Below, piece by piece: positions 48,131 through 57,538 of a DNA stretch of 64,000 bases. Every line of letters begins with the position of its first letter. The stretch's first letter is position 1. Both the position numbers and the translations under genes were made by a program. Location of the stretch: the NCBI RefSeq assembly GCF_003710935.1, contig NZ_RHHS01000013.1, forward strand, positions 62,001 through 126,000, written 5' to 3'. This DNA comes from Brevibacillus gelatini (GTDB lineage: Bacteria; Bacillota; Bacilli; Brevibacillales; Brevibacillaceae). The notes beneath the pieces are model-generated. The model had not been told where the DNA came from, searched no databases, and saw only the letters and a program-made list of their open reading frames with translations.

Positions 48131-48159
48131 ATTATAATATAAATCTTTGTTGTGTTCAA
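48131..48159 (-). promoter_or_regulatory. promoter with A-rich upstream tract
   Basis: TTGAAC, 17-bp spacer, TATAAT; AAAAAATAAAATAAAAATA upstream. Confidence 0.65.
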
Positions 48160-48199
48160 TATTTTTATTTTATTTTTTAGTGCTATTTAATTTGATTGT

Positions 48200-48880
48200 G
48201 ACTAGTGTGAATATGTGAAAAAGATGGGTGTTGCTAGAGAAGTTTTTATTTTTGTGGATATTGTGGATAAAGTTGTTGATAACTTTGTGGATAAGTTAAG
48301 GTAAGTGTTCAGACGCTGCTTGTATGTTACCCATACGATGGGAATTGAATATAGCCAAATTTCAATTGCAGAAGCCCTTTTAAACCCTAATGAATTGCCC
48401 TGTGTCAATCATAACAGGATGAGTTCATCATGCATCCAAAAGGCAAAAAGTTATCATCAAACAGTAAAACCGTTGATAACTAACATTATCTTCAGCTTTT
48501 GGAATGCTTTATTATCAGGTATGGGGGGATATTTTACATCTAAAACAGGAACACTTGTTCGGATAATTGGCCTAGCACTTCCACTTCCACACTCAACTTA
48601 TAAATCGTTTTCCTTATCGTATCGCTCATCGTATAAACCCTTATCCCATCTACATTTTCCCCACTTCATCACATCCTACATTTCCACCCCAAATGACCTC
48701 AATTTCATCTTCTCACCCTATTAAATCCCTTGTCACTTCTACTTTCTTACGATATTCACTCACCCACTCACCACACAGGGGGGTATATTTTACACCTAAA
48801 ATCATCCAAAACCATTAATACACCTACACTTTCCCGATATAACCAAATTCCCTCACGATCACCTCATATCGTCAAATAAA
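48200..48880. other. probable replication origin region
   Basis: About 680 bp without a believable gene, next to primase and helicase. Four DnaA boxes in a row: TGTGGATAT (48254), TGTGGATAA (48263), TGTTGATAA (48275), TGTGGATAA (48287). A LexA core GAACACTTGTTC at 48549. Two copies of a G6 element (GGGGGG..ATATTTTACA.CTAAAA at 48523 and 48778), 255 bp apart. From 48570 to 48870 the plus strand is almost free of G. Together these look like an initiation zone with a single-strand-prone arm. Confidence 0.65.
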
Positions 48881-48906
48881 AAAGAGACAGTTTTTATACT
48901 GTCCCT
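48881..48906 (-). terminator. terminator of the primase gene
   Basis: AGGGACAG - TATAAAAA - CTGTCTCT then TTTTTTATTTG on the minus strand. Confidence 0.75.
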
Positions 48907-50774
48907 GATCTCAATATTACATTGGGAAACCCATTAACCTCAATTCCCAGTTTATTTTTTAATTCTTTATTTAACCTAACCCTTTCTAGTCCATATTCAT
49001 TTAACGCTTCTTGTAAACATCTTTTCAGAACTCTCGTATTCATTTCCTTACTGCCATCTGCCATTTCAATAACATCTTTCTCAAATGCATACCCATCTCG
49101 TTCAATCATATTCAGAATTAACTTTTTAACCTTCATTGCTATCGTATTACTTGATTCTGAAATAGTTACATTCCGCTTCATGGGGTATACTCTATTGGCA
49201 ACATCTTCTCCCATTGCACGTATAATCATTTCCCTACTAAAACCTTTTTTAGACATGTTGTTTGCCTTAAACTCATTCGCCATATTGTTAGCATTGGTTA
49301 AAACATTATCATCGTATGATGGTATGTAATAAAAGTTTGGGATATTGATTCTCTTATTCCCAGCTTGTTTTTGTAAAGCTGTGTACCTCAAAAACAGCTC
49401 TCTTGGAACTTCTGACACATGTAGTTTTTCAATCACTCCTAATAAAGCAAACAGATTAATCCTCTTATTTAATTCCTTTAAGTCATGTGTAATCTTTTTA
49501 TCCTTTTCTTCAATTTCCTTGATATCAACAATGAAATCAACAAACATTTCAATAATTTCATTTAATGGTTTAAACCATATAGCCTTTTTATTTCTTTGAA
49601 TAGTTTCCGAACCAATACACATGATTGCAATTTGATTAAGAATAACTAACAGTGGAATATGCTTTTTAATAAACTTGTATAGTTCTGGATGTTCATCTTC
49701 CATAAATCCACTTAGTAAATAATATATGTTTTGCTCATATATTCGCTTTTGTTTTACATACCATTCAGATTCAACAACTTCTGCATTATAAACCTGACAC
49801 AGATAATCTATAGCATCCACATTATTCAGTCCGAACAACCTTTCAGTAATCCTAAAAATATTACCACTAAATCCGCAGTGAGAGCTATGGCATTTATAGA
49901 AATAAAACCCTTTCTGATTTTTAACAATGCTCGCAGACGGATTTTTGTCATTGTGAAATATGCAACAGAAAGCAGCTCCTTTATTTTCAATTCCTAAGTA
50001 ATGAAATAAATCTCTAGAAAGCAAATAACCCATCAAATCCAATTTATTTTCAAATGTCGCTTTTTCTTGCTTTTTCTCTGATATTACCTCATGGTGGGAT
50101 TTTAGTACCCAAGTTATATTAGATAAATAATCTTTAGGGTAACCTAATATACTTTGGGTACTTTTTCTCCTATCATTGTTATTTTTACCTTTTATATCAG
50201 GTATTTTACTCTTTAATATATCATATGTATTAACTCTATTATTAAAATTTATTTCTATAATTTCAATACCACCATAGAATAATCTAGCACGTTCATAGCA
50301 TTGAGGATCTGAATTATGGTATTTATGTTTAAACCAAGCAAGAATATGATCAATTTCAGTTGGTGATGTTATTTCCCTATCCAAACATAACACAACTCTG
50401 AACTTAGGATGTTCATCCTTATAGTTAAAGGATTTATAAATAAAAGTAGCCATACTCTGAAATTCTTTAATTGCATCATCTAGTGTCATTGTTATATGTT
50501 TATGAACCTTGCCATCTTTATCTTTATATTCATTATCAAAATCAATGCAAACTAATTGTTGTGAAGTCCAGCAATCTTTTGTTCTACGCAACTCACCATC
50601 TTTATTTAATGTTTGTATATAAGCTGGAGTAAATGTTTTCCCTTTTGCAATTTCTTCTGCAAGCTGTTCAATGCTAATGTCAACAGGATTTTGCATTAAC
50701 CTCTCAGTGATGTATCTAACTTCACTTTTTGATGGTTTGTTTTTGTATTCAACAGGATCTAACATTAATTTCAC
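48894..50774 (-). CDS. primase with AEP-like region and CHC2 zinc finger
   Basis: 626 aa. N-terminal half (about 60-190) has LVCIDFDNEY ... HPKFRVVLCLDREI ... CYERARLFYGG, the pattern of archaeo-eukaryotic-type primase-like domains of phage replication proteins. Then CCIFHNDKNPSASIVKNQKG ... CHSSHCGF (about 275-315), a DnaG-type CHC2 zinc finger. The C-terminal part is helical and may be a helicase-loading or winged-helix region. GTG start with AAGGAG 8 nt upstream. It primes DNA synthesis at the adjacent origin. The domain order is unusual but seen in phages. Confidence 0.8.
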   Translation of the reverse strand: MKLMLDPVEYKNKPSKSEVRYITERLMQNPVDISIEQLAEEIAKGKTFTPAYIQTLNKDGELRRTKDCWTSQQLVCIDFDNEYKDKDGKVHKHITMTLDDAIKEFQSMATFIYKSFNYKDEHPKFRVVLCLDREITSPTEIDHILAWFKHKYHNSDPQCYERARLFYGGIEIIEINFNNRVNTYDILKSKIPDIKGKNNNDRRKSTQSILGYPKDYLSNITWVLKSHHEVISEKKQEKATFENKLDLMGYLLSRDLFHYLGIENKGAAFCCIFHNDKNPSASIVKNQKGFYFYKCHSSHCGFSGNIFRITERLFGLNNVDAIDYLCQVYNAEVVESEWYVKQKRIYEQNIYYLLSGFMEDEHPELYKFIKKHIPLLVILNQIAIMCIGSETIQRNKKAIWFKPLNEIIEMFVDFIVDIKEIEEKDKKITHDLKELNKRINLFALLGVIEKLHVSEVPRELFLRYTALQKQAGNKRINIPNFYYIPSYDDNVLTNANNMANEFKANNMSKKGFSREMIIRAMGEDVANRVYPMKRNVTISESSNTIAMKVKKLILNMIERDGYAFEKDVIEMADGSKEMNTRVLKRCLQEALNEYGLERVRLNKELKNKLGIEVNGFPNVILRSGTV

Positions 50775-50842
50775 TCAATCATCTCCTTGAAAAATGGATT
50801 TACCTGCACACATTTCTATGTATGCAGGTTTAATGTTTTTAT

Positions 50843-53026
50843 TTATAATGCTTCCAAGAATCCTTTTAAAAACGTATTTCTTTTATTGGCATCATTTGTC
50901 CTAATTGCATGTGTCAATGCTCGATTTTCAGCAATCATAATGCAATACTTAATTCCGCGAGTTAGTGCAGTATACACCCATTGACGGTTTAAAAGCATAT
51001 AAGATGAGTAATCCAGCACGATAATTACATTTTTCCAGCCACTACCCTGTCCTCTGTGACATGTAATAGCATAAGCCAAGTCAACTTTATCTAGATCAGA
51101 TTGCTCATATTCTACAATATCTTTGACATTATCAAATTTTATTTTCATGTATTTGTTCTTATCACGTACTTCAATATCGACAATTGTCCCAATCTGACCA
51201 TTAAATACGTTTATCTCGTAGTTATTGCCATTATGTATGATTTTGTCATTGACCCTGAATATGGTATCTCCACGATTCATCTCAATTGAATTGCTATTAT
51301 TAGGATTAAAAATTTCCTGCATGTGTTTATTAATATTCTTTGCAGATAATTCACCTCTTGTTTTCATTGCTGTGATGACCTGTAGATCCATAATGTCGCC
51401 TTTATAGTTTTTGCATATCTCTAAGAGGTTTTCTAAGATGAAATCAGAACTATTCATAGGTATCAGATGAAAATCGTTTAACTCACCATAGACCTGTTTG
51501 GTGTAATTATTGGCACTGTTAATCTGCTCGCCTTCTCGAATTTTATTTGCACATGATAGGATGCCCGATTTCATTGCTTGACGTTGTACTTGCGTTAATT
51601 CGCAGACAGTAATTTTCCCACTGCTTATGATGTCTTTAAAGATATTTCCGGCTCCAATCGGGCTGAGTTGCCCAGTATCACCAACAATAATAAACTTCTT
51701 GCCTTTCTCGATTGCTGATACAAGGCTATAAAACAAATATGAACCGACCATCCCAGCTTCATCTAAGATTACAATGTCATAAGGAAGTTTATTTGACGAG
51801 TTATATACAAATTTTCCTCGCTGGTCATATCCTAACATGCGGTGAATCGTCTTTGAAGATAATCCGCTTTCTGTGATTCGCATAGCCGCCTTTCCAGAAA
51901 GAGCGCAAGTTTCATATGAATACTGATCTAATACGGAGAGAATTCCTTTTAGCACTGTAGTTTTTCCTGTACCCGCCTTACCACTAATCACGACCACATT
52001 CTCATTAACAACTGTATGTATGACATTTTTCTGCTCGTTTGTAAATGTAAAACCTTGTTCTTGTTCAATCTTTTGAATTTTTTCTTCTAAATTTTCTACT
52101 CTACATTTACTTTCTGTCTGGCTTAGTTGGGTTAGTATCTCAGCAATTCGTTTCTCATAGTAGTAATTCTTATATAAAGCTACAATATCTTGTGTTATAT
52201 AGAATTTATCTTGCTTTTTATCTTGCAAGGTTGCTAAGAATAACTCAATATGATGTCGGTCTATCTTAAGATATTCATTACTTTTATTTATTAACTGTTC
52301 AATTTCTAAGTAAGAATGACCCATATTTTCTTCTTGTTGAAGGGTATATTCGATTCCAGCTTCAATACGGTATTCACTTTCTTTTTCAATACCTTTTGCC
52401 AAAGCATATTGATCTACTTTTTTAAATCCAATTCCACTGACATCACATAAGGAATAAATATTTTCTTCTACCTTTTGCATGAGAATCCTTACATCGCCAT
52501 AAAACTCGATTAGTCTGTGCAACATTTTAAAGGTAACGCCAAGCGGAGATAATTTAACAAGCGCTTCTTGAATGTCCAAATGGTTAAGCAGGAAGTATTT
52601 TATTTTTTGGTATGTTTTCTCACCAATCCCTGGTATGTCCGAATAGTCAATTTCATCATTTTCAAACATTTTTAATAGGTCATGGTTTGGATATTTTGCA
52701 ATAATGGCATTAGCATGATCTTCACGTAGCATGGTTTTGATATAGGCATGCTGCTCTTGAATTGTCTGTGGTCTGTCTTGTTTTATTTCTTTTACCTCGT
52801 ATGTTACACCATACTTTTCACTATGCTTTTTTACCAATTTGGATTTGTATGTTGTGTTTAACTGTAATTTGGGCATCTGACCATTAATGGTTATGTTGTT
52901 GTACTTATTGAACTCTACCTTTTCCCATTCATCAGTTTCACATGCATAAACTCCAAATGTACCGTTATAATACACCTCCCTCACTGGCACTAATTCGATT
53001 TCTACGACTTCGACTTCATTACTCAA
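50843..53026 (-). CDS. RecD2-like superfamily 1 DNA helicase
   Basis: 728 aa. Helix-hairpin-helix pairs IPGIGEKTYQKI (about 130) and VSGIGFKKVDQY (about 195), Walker A SGKAGTGKTTVLKG (about 352), Walker B VILDEAGMVGS, motif III GDTGQLSPIGAG, and C-terminal HRGQGSGWKNVIIV with TALTRG. As in RecD2 it should unwind DNA 5' to 3'. TTG start with GGGAGG 8 nt upstream. It sits directly upstream of the primase, forming a replication operon. A hairpin in the 68-bp gap may set relative expression. Confidence 0.88.
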   Translation of the reverse strand: MSNEVEVVEIELVPVREVYYNGTFGVYACETDEWEKVEFNKYNNITINGQMPKLQLNTTYKSKLVKKHSEKYGVTYEVKEIKQDRPQTIQEQHAYIKTMLREDHANAIIAKYPNHDLLKMFENDEIDYSDIPGIGEKTYQKIKYFLLNHLDIQEALVKLSPLGVTFKMLHRLIEFYGDVRILMQKVEENIYSLCDVSGIGFKKVDQYALAKGIEKESEYRIEAGIEYTLQQEENMGHSYLEIEQLINKSNEYLKIDRHHIELFLATLQDKKQDKFYITQDIVALYKNYYYEKRIAEILTQLSQTESKCRVENLEEKIQKIEQEQGFTFTNEQKNVIHTVVNENVVVISGKAGTGKTTVLKGILSVLDQYSYETCALSGKAAMRITESGLSSKTIHRMLGYDQRGKFVYNSSNKLPYDIVILDEAGMVGSYLFYSLVSAIEKGKKFIIVGDTGQLSPIGAGNIFKDIISSGKITVCELTQVQRQAMKSGILSCANKIREGEQINSANNYTKQVYGELNDFHLIPMNSSDFILENLLEICKNYKGDIMDLQVITAMKTRGELSAKNINKHMQEIFNPNNSNSIEMNRGDTIFRVNDKIIHNGNNYEINVFNGQIGTIVDIEVRDKNKYMKIKFDNVKDIVEYEQSDLDKVDLAYAITCHRGQGSGWKNVIIVLDYSSYMLLNRQWVYTALTRGIKYCIMIAENRALTHAIRTNDANKRNTFLKGFLEAL

Positions 53027-53061
53027 ATAATCATCCTCCCTTTTATTGGTATTACATACCT

Positions 53062-53090
53062 ATAATACAATATATTTTTATTTATTACAA
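53062..53090 (-). promoter_or_regulatory. promoter of the helicase-primase operon
   Basis: TTGTAA, 17-bp spacer, TATTAT on the minus strand, about 35 bp before the start codon. Confidence 0.6.
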
Positions 53091-53123
53091 CAAGAAAACA
53101 AGAGAATTTTATTTCTCTTGTTT
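53091..53123 (-). terminator. terminator of the recombinase gene
   Basis: AAACAAGAGAA - ATAAAA - TTCTCTTGTTT then TCTTGTTG on the minus strand. Confidence 0.75.
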
Positions 53124-54107
53124 CAGCAGAGAAAGCAATTCATTTTGTGCTGCTCGACTGCTACGCTTAATCAGTTCAATTAGCTCTTCCCTAGATAATA
53201 CCTCAATTGGGCTAAGATCATTTTTCTTTCTCACCATGAAAGCGGGTGTGTTTTCATAGTCAACGTTTTTGCTGAGGTAATGTTTATACATCACATCAAG
53301 TGAATGATTACCTTGCCAAGCTGCCAGCTTCACATCTTTTGTTGTCTCTACCGTCCAATCAATAAGTACTTTTTTCAGACTATGTGGAGTAATATTTCGG
53401 TGTTCTGGAATTCCCATTTTCGCACATAGTTCCTTAATTGTGTCATATACGGTTGTATAAGACATTGTGAATACCCTTTCATCATTATCACGCTTTAACA
53501 TCAAGAGCATTTGATATAACTCATCAGGAATACCTTTTACATTTTCCTTACCTTTATCCTTCAATCTGATTTCCCATTGTCCATTTTTTATAAATTTAAT
53601 TTGTTTCCATTTAAGTGAAAGTAATGCAGATACACGTATCGAGGTACTGTATGCAAGATCAATAAAGATGGATTTCTCTTCACCATTCGGCAATTCTTTC
53701 ACAAGTTGAATCATTGTTTCTACTTCATGAACTGACAATACACCACTTGAATCGGTGTCGTCAGTGTCCAAATCATCTACTTCAAATGCATGTGCATTGA
53801 CATTGTAATTATTTTTAGCCAGATATTTGTATAGCTTTCTGAGCGAAGAAATTTTACGGTTTACAGATGATTTTTTACCCAGTTTATTACGAAGATGATT
53901 TCTATATCGTAGCACATCTTTATATTCAAACCAGAGATCCGTTAAGTGCAGTTGATTCAGGTGCTTATTCCTCATGTACTGAAAAAAATATTCGATGTCA
54001 GTTCTATATGCCCTTCTCGTATTATCTGTTTTCAATTCCTCACTAAAAAATGTCTGAATGTCGTTATAAACATTATTCACATGTAACTCAGCAACATTTG
54101 CAATCAT
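53109..54107 (-). CDS. tyrosine recombinase with Arg II changed to Lys
   Basis: 332 aa. A SAM-like core-binding domain (about 15-105) and a catalytic domain with Arg I (STSIRVSALLSLKWKQI), Lys (KDKGKENVKGIP), HxxK in PHSLKKVLIDW where H-x-x-R is expected, His in WQGNHSLDVM and Tyr in YKHYL. Four of five groups are intact, so weak activity or a regulatory role, as for the SPbeta YopP/YopR recombinase-like proteins, are both possible. Start at MIANVAEL with AAGGAGG upstream. It is divergently placed from the late genes. Confidence 0.8.
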   Translation of the reverse strand: MIANVAELHVNNVYNDIQTFFSEELKTDNTRRAYRTDIEYFFQYMRNKHLNQLHLTDLWFEYKDVLRYRNHLRNKLGKKSSVNRKISSLRKLYKYLAKNNYNVNAHAFEVDDLDTDDTDSSGVLSVHEVETMIQLVKELPNGEEKSIFIDLAYSTSIRVSALLSLKWKQIKFIKNGQWEIRLKDKGKENVKGIPDELYQMLLMLKRDNDERVFTMSYTTVYDTIKELCAKMGIPEHRNITPHSLKKVLIDWTVETTKDVKLAAWQGNHSLDVMYKHYLSKNVDYENTPAFMVRKKNDLSPIEVLSREELIELIKRSSRAAQNELLSLLKQEK

Positions 54108-54251
54108 TTTCATTACCTCCTTAAATTTCTGTTGATAATCAAATTATATTCAATTGGTAAGGGATGTCAATATTGCAACCAAAAATATATAGGGTTATTT
54201 TAAAGTTTTTTCTTAATGAGATATATTCACCCTCCCCCACCCTCTAAAAAC

Positions 54252-54303
54252 GCTCAGACAGCCTCCTAGACGGTCTGAGAGGCATCTGTGAAGGGCGTAT
54301 AAT
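54252..54303 (+). promoter_or_regulatory. palindrome and promoter upstream of the late arm
   Basis: CTCAGAC - 13 nt - GTCTGAG (54253-54279) overlaps a weak -35, with TATAAT at 54298-54303. This is in the divergent control region between the early (minus) and late (plus) genes and could be a repressor site. Confidence 0.5.
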
Positions 54304-54341
54304 GTAGGAATAAGATTAAGTAATTAAAAATAAATTGTGTA

Positions 54342-54370
54342 TTGACTTATAATAAGTAAAAATATACAAT
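54342..54370 (+). promoter_or_regulatory. promoter of the first plus-strand genes
   Basis: TTGACT, 17-bp spacer, TACAAT. Host-type promoter that would drive the 49-aa gene through to the phage RNA polymerase. Confidence 0.7.
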
Positions 54371-54395
54371 AAAAACAGGACAAGGAGGTGAATAA

Positions 54396-54545
54396 ATGAT
54401 CGAAGTTAAACAAAATAACATTGACAGAATCTTATCAAGATTATACGGAAGATCCTCTTTTCGACTATACTTTGATAATGAGGTGGATGCCGAATATGAA
54501 GACTTTTATGATTATGTTGAATACATATCCGATAAACGTTTTTAA
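54396..54545 (+). CDS. hypothetical protein, 49 aa
   Basis: MIEVKQNNIDRILSRLYGRS..., acidic Tyr-rich end (EYEDFYDYVEYISD). AAGGAGGTGAATAA before the ATG. First gene of the rightward operon. Confidence 0.65.
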   Translation: MIEVKQNNIDRILSRLYGRSSFRLYFDNEVDAEYEDFYDYVEYISDKRF

Positions 54546-54601
54546 AACACAAAAAAAACAAAATCACATAAATTTAAAATATCAAGGAGGTGTTGTCTGC
54601 T

Positions 54602-54670
54602 ATGTTTTGTTGTGGTTTTGGTAGCAGTATTCTATATGAAAAAGAAAGTAAAAATTATCAATTCAAGTGA
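54602..54670 (+). CDS. possible leader peptide, 22 aa
   Basis: MFCCGFGSSILYEKESKNYQ..., begins after AAGGAGGTG (11-nt spacing) and overlaps the start of the 95-aa gene in another frame, so it could couple its translation. Confidence 0.35.
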   Translation: MFCCGFGSSILYEKESKNYQFK

Positions 54671-54923
54671 TATGTCAATGTTTAGTAACATTAATGAGTA
54701 TCTTCTACATACATATGGTGAAAAGAAATTGGAAGAATCAAAACGGAATAGTGATCCTACTTTCCTTGATATAATTGGTTATACGTTGGATGGGCGCAGA
54801 CTTGAAACTGTTGAAGGTGCTTATTATGAATTAGATGAGATTGAGGATTTGATGTACTATTCTCCATTTGAGGAAGAATCTGAAGAAGAGAACGATGAAC
54901 ATGATGAGGAACTGGAGGGGTAG
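54636..54923 (+). CDS. acidic protein, 95 aa
   Basis: MKKKVKIINSSDMSMF..., ending in a run of Glu/Asp (EEESEEENDEHDEELEG). The ribosome site for this ATG is weak; the ATG at 54671, next to the leader stop, is a second choice. It stands directly before the RNA polymerase gene, where SPbeta has yonP; an acidic partner of the polymerase is possible. Confidence 0.6.
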   Translation: MKKKVKIINSSDMSMFSNINEYLLHTYGEKKLEESKRNSDPTFLDIIGYTLDGRRLETVEGAYYELDEIEDLMYYSPFEEESEEENDEHDEELEG

Positions 54924-54932
54924 TTTATTAGT

Positions 54933-57506
54933 TTGGATAGACAAGTTCAGATTTATAGTGTAGATACAAGTTTTTTCTATAACGAAAAGGAAATGAAAAT
55001 ACATAACAGATTGAATCAAGTCTACCGCTACAGAAATAAACTAAAAGTTTATAGAGATAAATTCAAACAAGAACATATTGTCAACAGAGTCAATAAAAAC
55101 CTTACAGACGCAAATAAAAGAATTAAGAAATTAAAAGATGATTTATATAAAGAATTTAAGTTAAATAACTCAATTAGAACATTAAACGAACAGGCATTAA
55201 CACCAAGACGTATTATTTCAGTGTTTGACTCTGTACTAACAAGAACATTGGGCATTCAAGAAAATACACTGTCTGAAGACCTAATAGTTGTCCAGACATA
55301 TTTCTTTAATATTCTCGAAGACATTATTCTTAAGGGATTTCTATACAAAGGTGAAAAGTATGTCGTGTTCACAGCCAGCGCGGGTCAGATTCGTACAAAG
55401 AAAACAGTATTTATCAAAGAAAGTGTGTTGAAACAACACCAAGATTCACTGACATGTGGATTGTCTATAGAAAGCATCAATACTCAGGGTGGGGTAAATA
55501 TCAATAAATATCTCGCTTACCTAGCTCTCTGTAACTCCGCTACAGACGAATGGAAGGATTTTGACATTAATAGGGTTATTGTTGTGGACGATATGGAGAC
55601 TGCTGTACGTAGTGTGGTTGATTTTATTGATGATAAGACGTATGAAATAACAAGAAAAGAAATGGACATCATGATCAATCATACAGATGGTTGTGGGATG
55701 ATACTCCCCAGTGTGTCCAAGAAGTCGGCAATGATTCGCTTGCCTTGGATTAAAGGTCTTTTAGTACCTTTCCCATTTGACAAATTTATTAGAGAGGCAA
55801 ATAGAAAAGGAATCAAGTGTGGAATAGTAAAAGATATTTACGGCAAAGAATATGACATTCTTAAGGATGGAATTGAAATCATCCTTACAAAAAGTCAATT
55901 TAAGATGTGGAAGTACTATAGAGATTGGCAACATTACAAAGATAATTTTGTGAAATATAATTGCCAAGCTGCAAAATGCAATGAAGAAGAAGATATCATT
56001 GAGAACGCAAAGTTGAATTATCAAATGCTACAAACACTTACAGATATGACAGATGAAGAATTAGAATCATTATGTCTAACGACACAAAAGCATATCAGGG
56101 ATATTGGAAAAGACCGAAAGACAATGCTCAAGGTATTGGGAGTAACAGATTCTAACCAAAACAAAAACTATATTCAACAGGCACTTGAATTGTATCCTGA
56201 GTTATTGGCAGATACGTATAGTAAAGAGATATTGAAATCAGTTAAAAAGAGTATGGTTAAAGAAGCAAGGGCGGGCAAAATTGATATTAACGGCAAATAC
56301 ACCTTCATTTGTCCTGACCTGTATGCATTTTGTGAATTCTTATTTCTTGGCGACACGGAACCAAAAGGATTGCTCAATGATGGAGAGGTTTACTGCAACT
56401 TATATAAAGATAAGCCTAAGTTAGATTGTTTACGCAGCCCTCACCTCTATCGTGAACACGCTGTTCGCAAAAATGTAGTTGATAAAGAAAAAGGTAGATG
56501 GTTTATAACAAAGGGACTTTATACAAGTTGTCATGATCCAATCAGTAAAATCCTCATGTTCGATAATGATGGTGATAAGGCGCTTGTGTGTGCCGATCAT
56601 GCATTGATTTCTGTTGCTGAGAGAAATATGCAAGGTATCGTGCCATTGCAGTATAATATGGCAAAAGCTGCCCCAGAGATTATAACCAATGAAAGTATCT
56701 ATAAGGGAATGATAACTGCTTATACTGGTTCAAATATAGGCATGATTAGTAACAATATCACTAAGATATGGAACAGTAACAATATCAATTTAGACGTGAT
56801 TAAATGGCTTTGTCTCGAAAATAATTTCGTCATCGATTATGCTAAGACTTTATACAAGCCAACAAGACCTCCAGAAATAGGTAAGTTAATACATACTTAC
56901 ACGAAATCAAAAGTGCCTCATTTCTTTATCTATGCTAAAGACAAAAACGAGAGTAATGTAGAGAAAATTAATTACAGCGTTGTCAATAGATTAGAAAAGA
57001 TGATAAAGAATCCTGTATTGAATTTCAGATATTCTAATGTGGGGAAATTTGATTATAGAATGCTGCTCAGTGATACAAATGAAAAGATTAATTTGGAAAC
57101 TGCTATTATCCAAAAGTATGAAGAACTTGACCGTAAATCACATCTTATGATAAACAGAGAAGATCAAAAAAATAACAATATTCTTTTTGTATATAATCAG
57201 ATTAAAAAAGATTTATTAAACATTAATAATGATGCGAAGCATGTTACTGATGTTTTAATTGAGTACTTATACAATCATAAGAGGTCCAGTTATAAGACGA
57301 CATTGTGGGAATGCTTTGGAGATGTGATTGTAGAAAATATTAAGCGGAATTTGACTACTAAGTTTGATGATGGATACATTCAGTGTGATGGTTGCGGAGA
57401 ACGAGTAGAAAAAATCGGCAAAAATCATAAGATGTGTCGTGATTGTTGGAAAGATCATCGTAGAAATTACAAAACAGAAAAACAAAGACAATATAGGCAA
57501 AAATAA
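54933..57506 (+). CDS. yonO: YonO-type single-subunit DNA-dependent RNA polymerase
   Basis: 857 aa. The metal-binding DxDGD loop of two-barrel RNA polymerases is present as MFDNDGDKALV (about residue 540), the first barrel carries RLPWIKGLLVPFPFDKF (about 275), and the end has a small zinc finger CDGCGERVEK ... CRDCWKDHRR. Size and place before HU, YonK-like and terminase genes match SPbeta YonO (about 900 aa), which transcribes the late genes. TTG start with GGAGGGG 12 nt upstream; no better start is near. Likely role: switch to late transcription from phage-specific promoters. Confidence 0.85.
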   Translation: MDRQVQIYSVDTSFFYNEKEMKIHNRLNQVYRYRNKLKVYRDKFKQEHIVNRVNKNLTDANKRIKKLKDDLYKEFKLNNSIRTLNEQALTPRRIISVFDSVLTRTLGIQENTLSEDLIVVQTYFFNILEDIILKGFLYKGEKYVVFTASAGQIRTKKTVFIKESVLKQHQDSLTCGLSIESINTQGGVNINKYLAYLALCNSATDEWKDFDINRVIVVDDMETAVRSVVDFIDDKTYEITRKEMDIMINHTDGCGMILPSVSKKSAMIRLPWIKGLLVPFPFDKFIREANRKGIKCGIVKDIYGKEYDILKDGIEIILTKSQFKMWKYYRDWQHYKDNFVKYNCQAAKCNEEEDIIENAKLNYQMLQTLTDMTDEELESLCLTTQKHIRDIGKDRKTMLKVLGVTDSNQNKNYIQQALELYPELLADTYSKEILKSVKKSMVKEARAGKIDINGKYTFICPDLYAFCEFLFLGDTEPKGLLNDGEVYCNLYKDKPKLDCLRSPHLYREHAVRKNVVDKEKGRWFITKGLYTSCHDPISKILMFDNDGDKALVCADHALISVAERNMQGIVPLQYNMAKAAPEIITNESIYKGMITAYTGSNIGMISNNITKIWNSNNINLDVIKWLCLENNFVIDYAKTLYKPTRPPEIGKLIHTYTKSKVPHFFIYAKDKNESNVEKINYSVVNRLEKMIKNPVLNFRYSNVGKFDYRMLLSDTNEKINLETAIIQKYEELDRKSHLMINREDQKNNNILFVYNQIKKDLLNINNDAKHVTDVLIEYLYNHKRSSYKTTLWECFGDVIVENIKRNLTTKFDDGYIQCDGCGERVEKIGKNHKMCRDCWKDHRRNYKTEKQRQYRQK

Positions 57507-57538
57507 TTTTGTGGACACTTTTAAAAAACTTTGTAAAC

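Noticed and set aside
48202-48724. Open frames on both strands in the origin region
   Set aside because: No ribosome sites, low-complexity wording (LSTKLSTTLSTISTK) produced by the DnaA-box repeats, and strong base skew. Better explained as non-coding.
50785-50842. Terminator between helicase and primase genes
   Set aside because: The hairpin (ACCTGCATACA/TGTGTGCAGGT) lacks a following T-run on the transcribed strand; it is noted only as a possible leader structure.
54421-54624. Plus-strand 67-codon frame overlapping the 49-aa gene
   Set aside because: No ribosome site, and it competes with a frame that has a perfect AAGGAGGTGAATAA leader.
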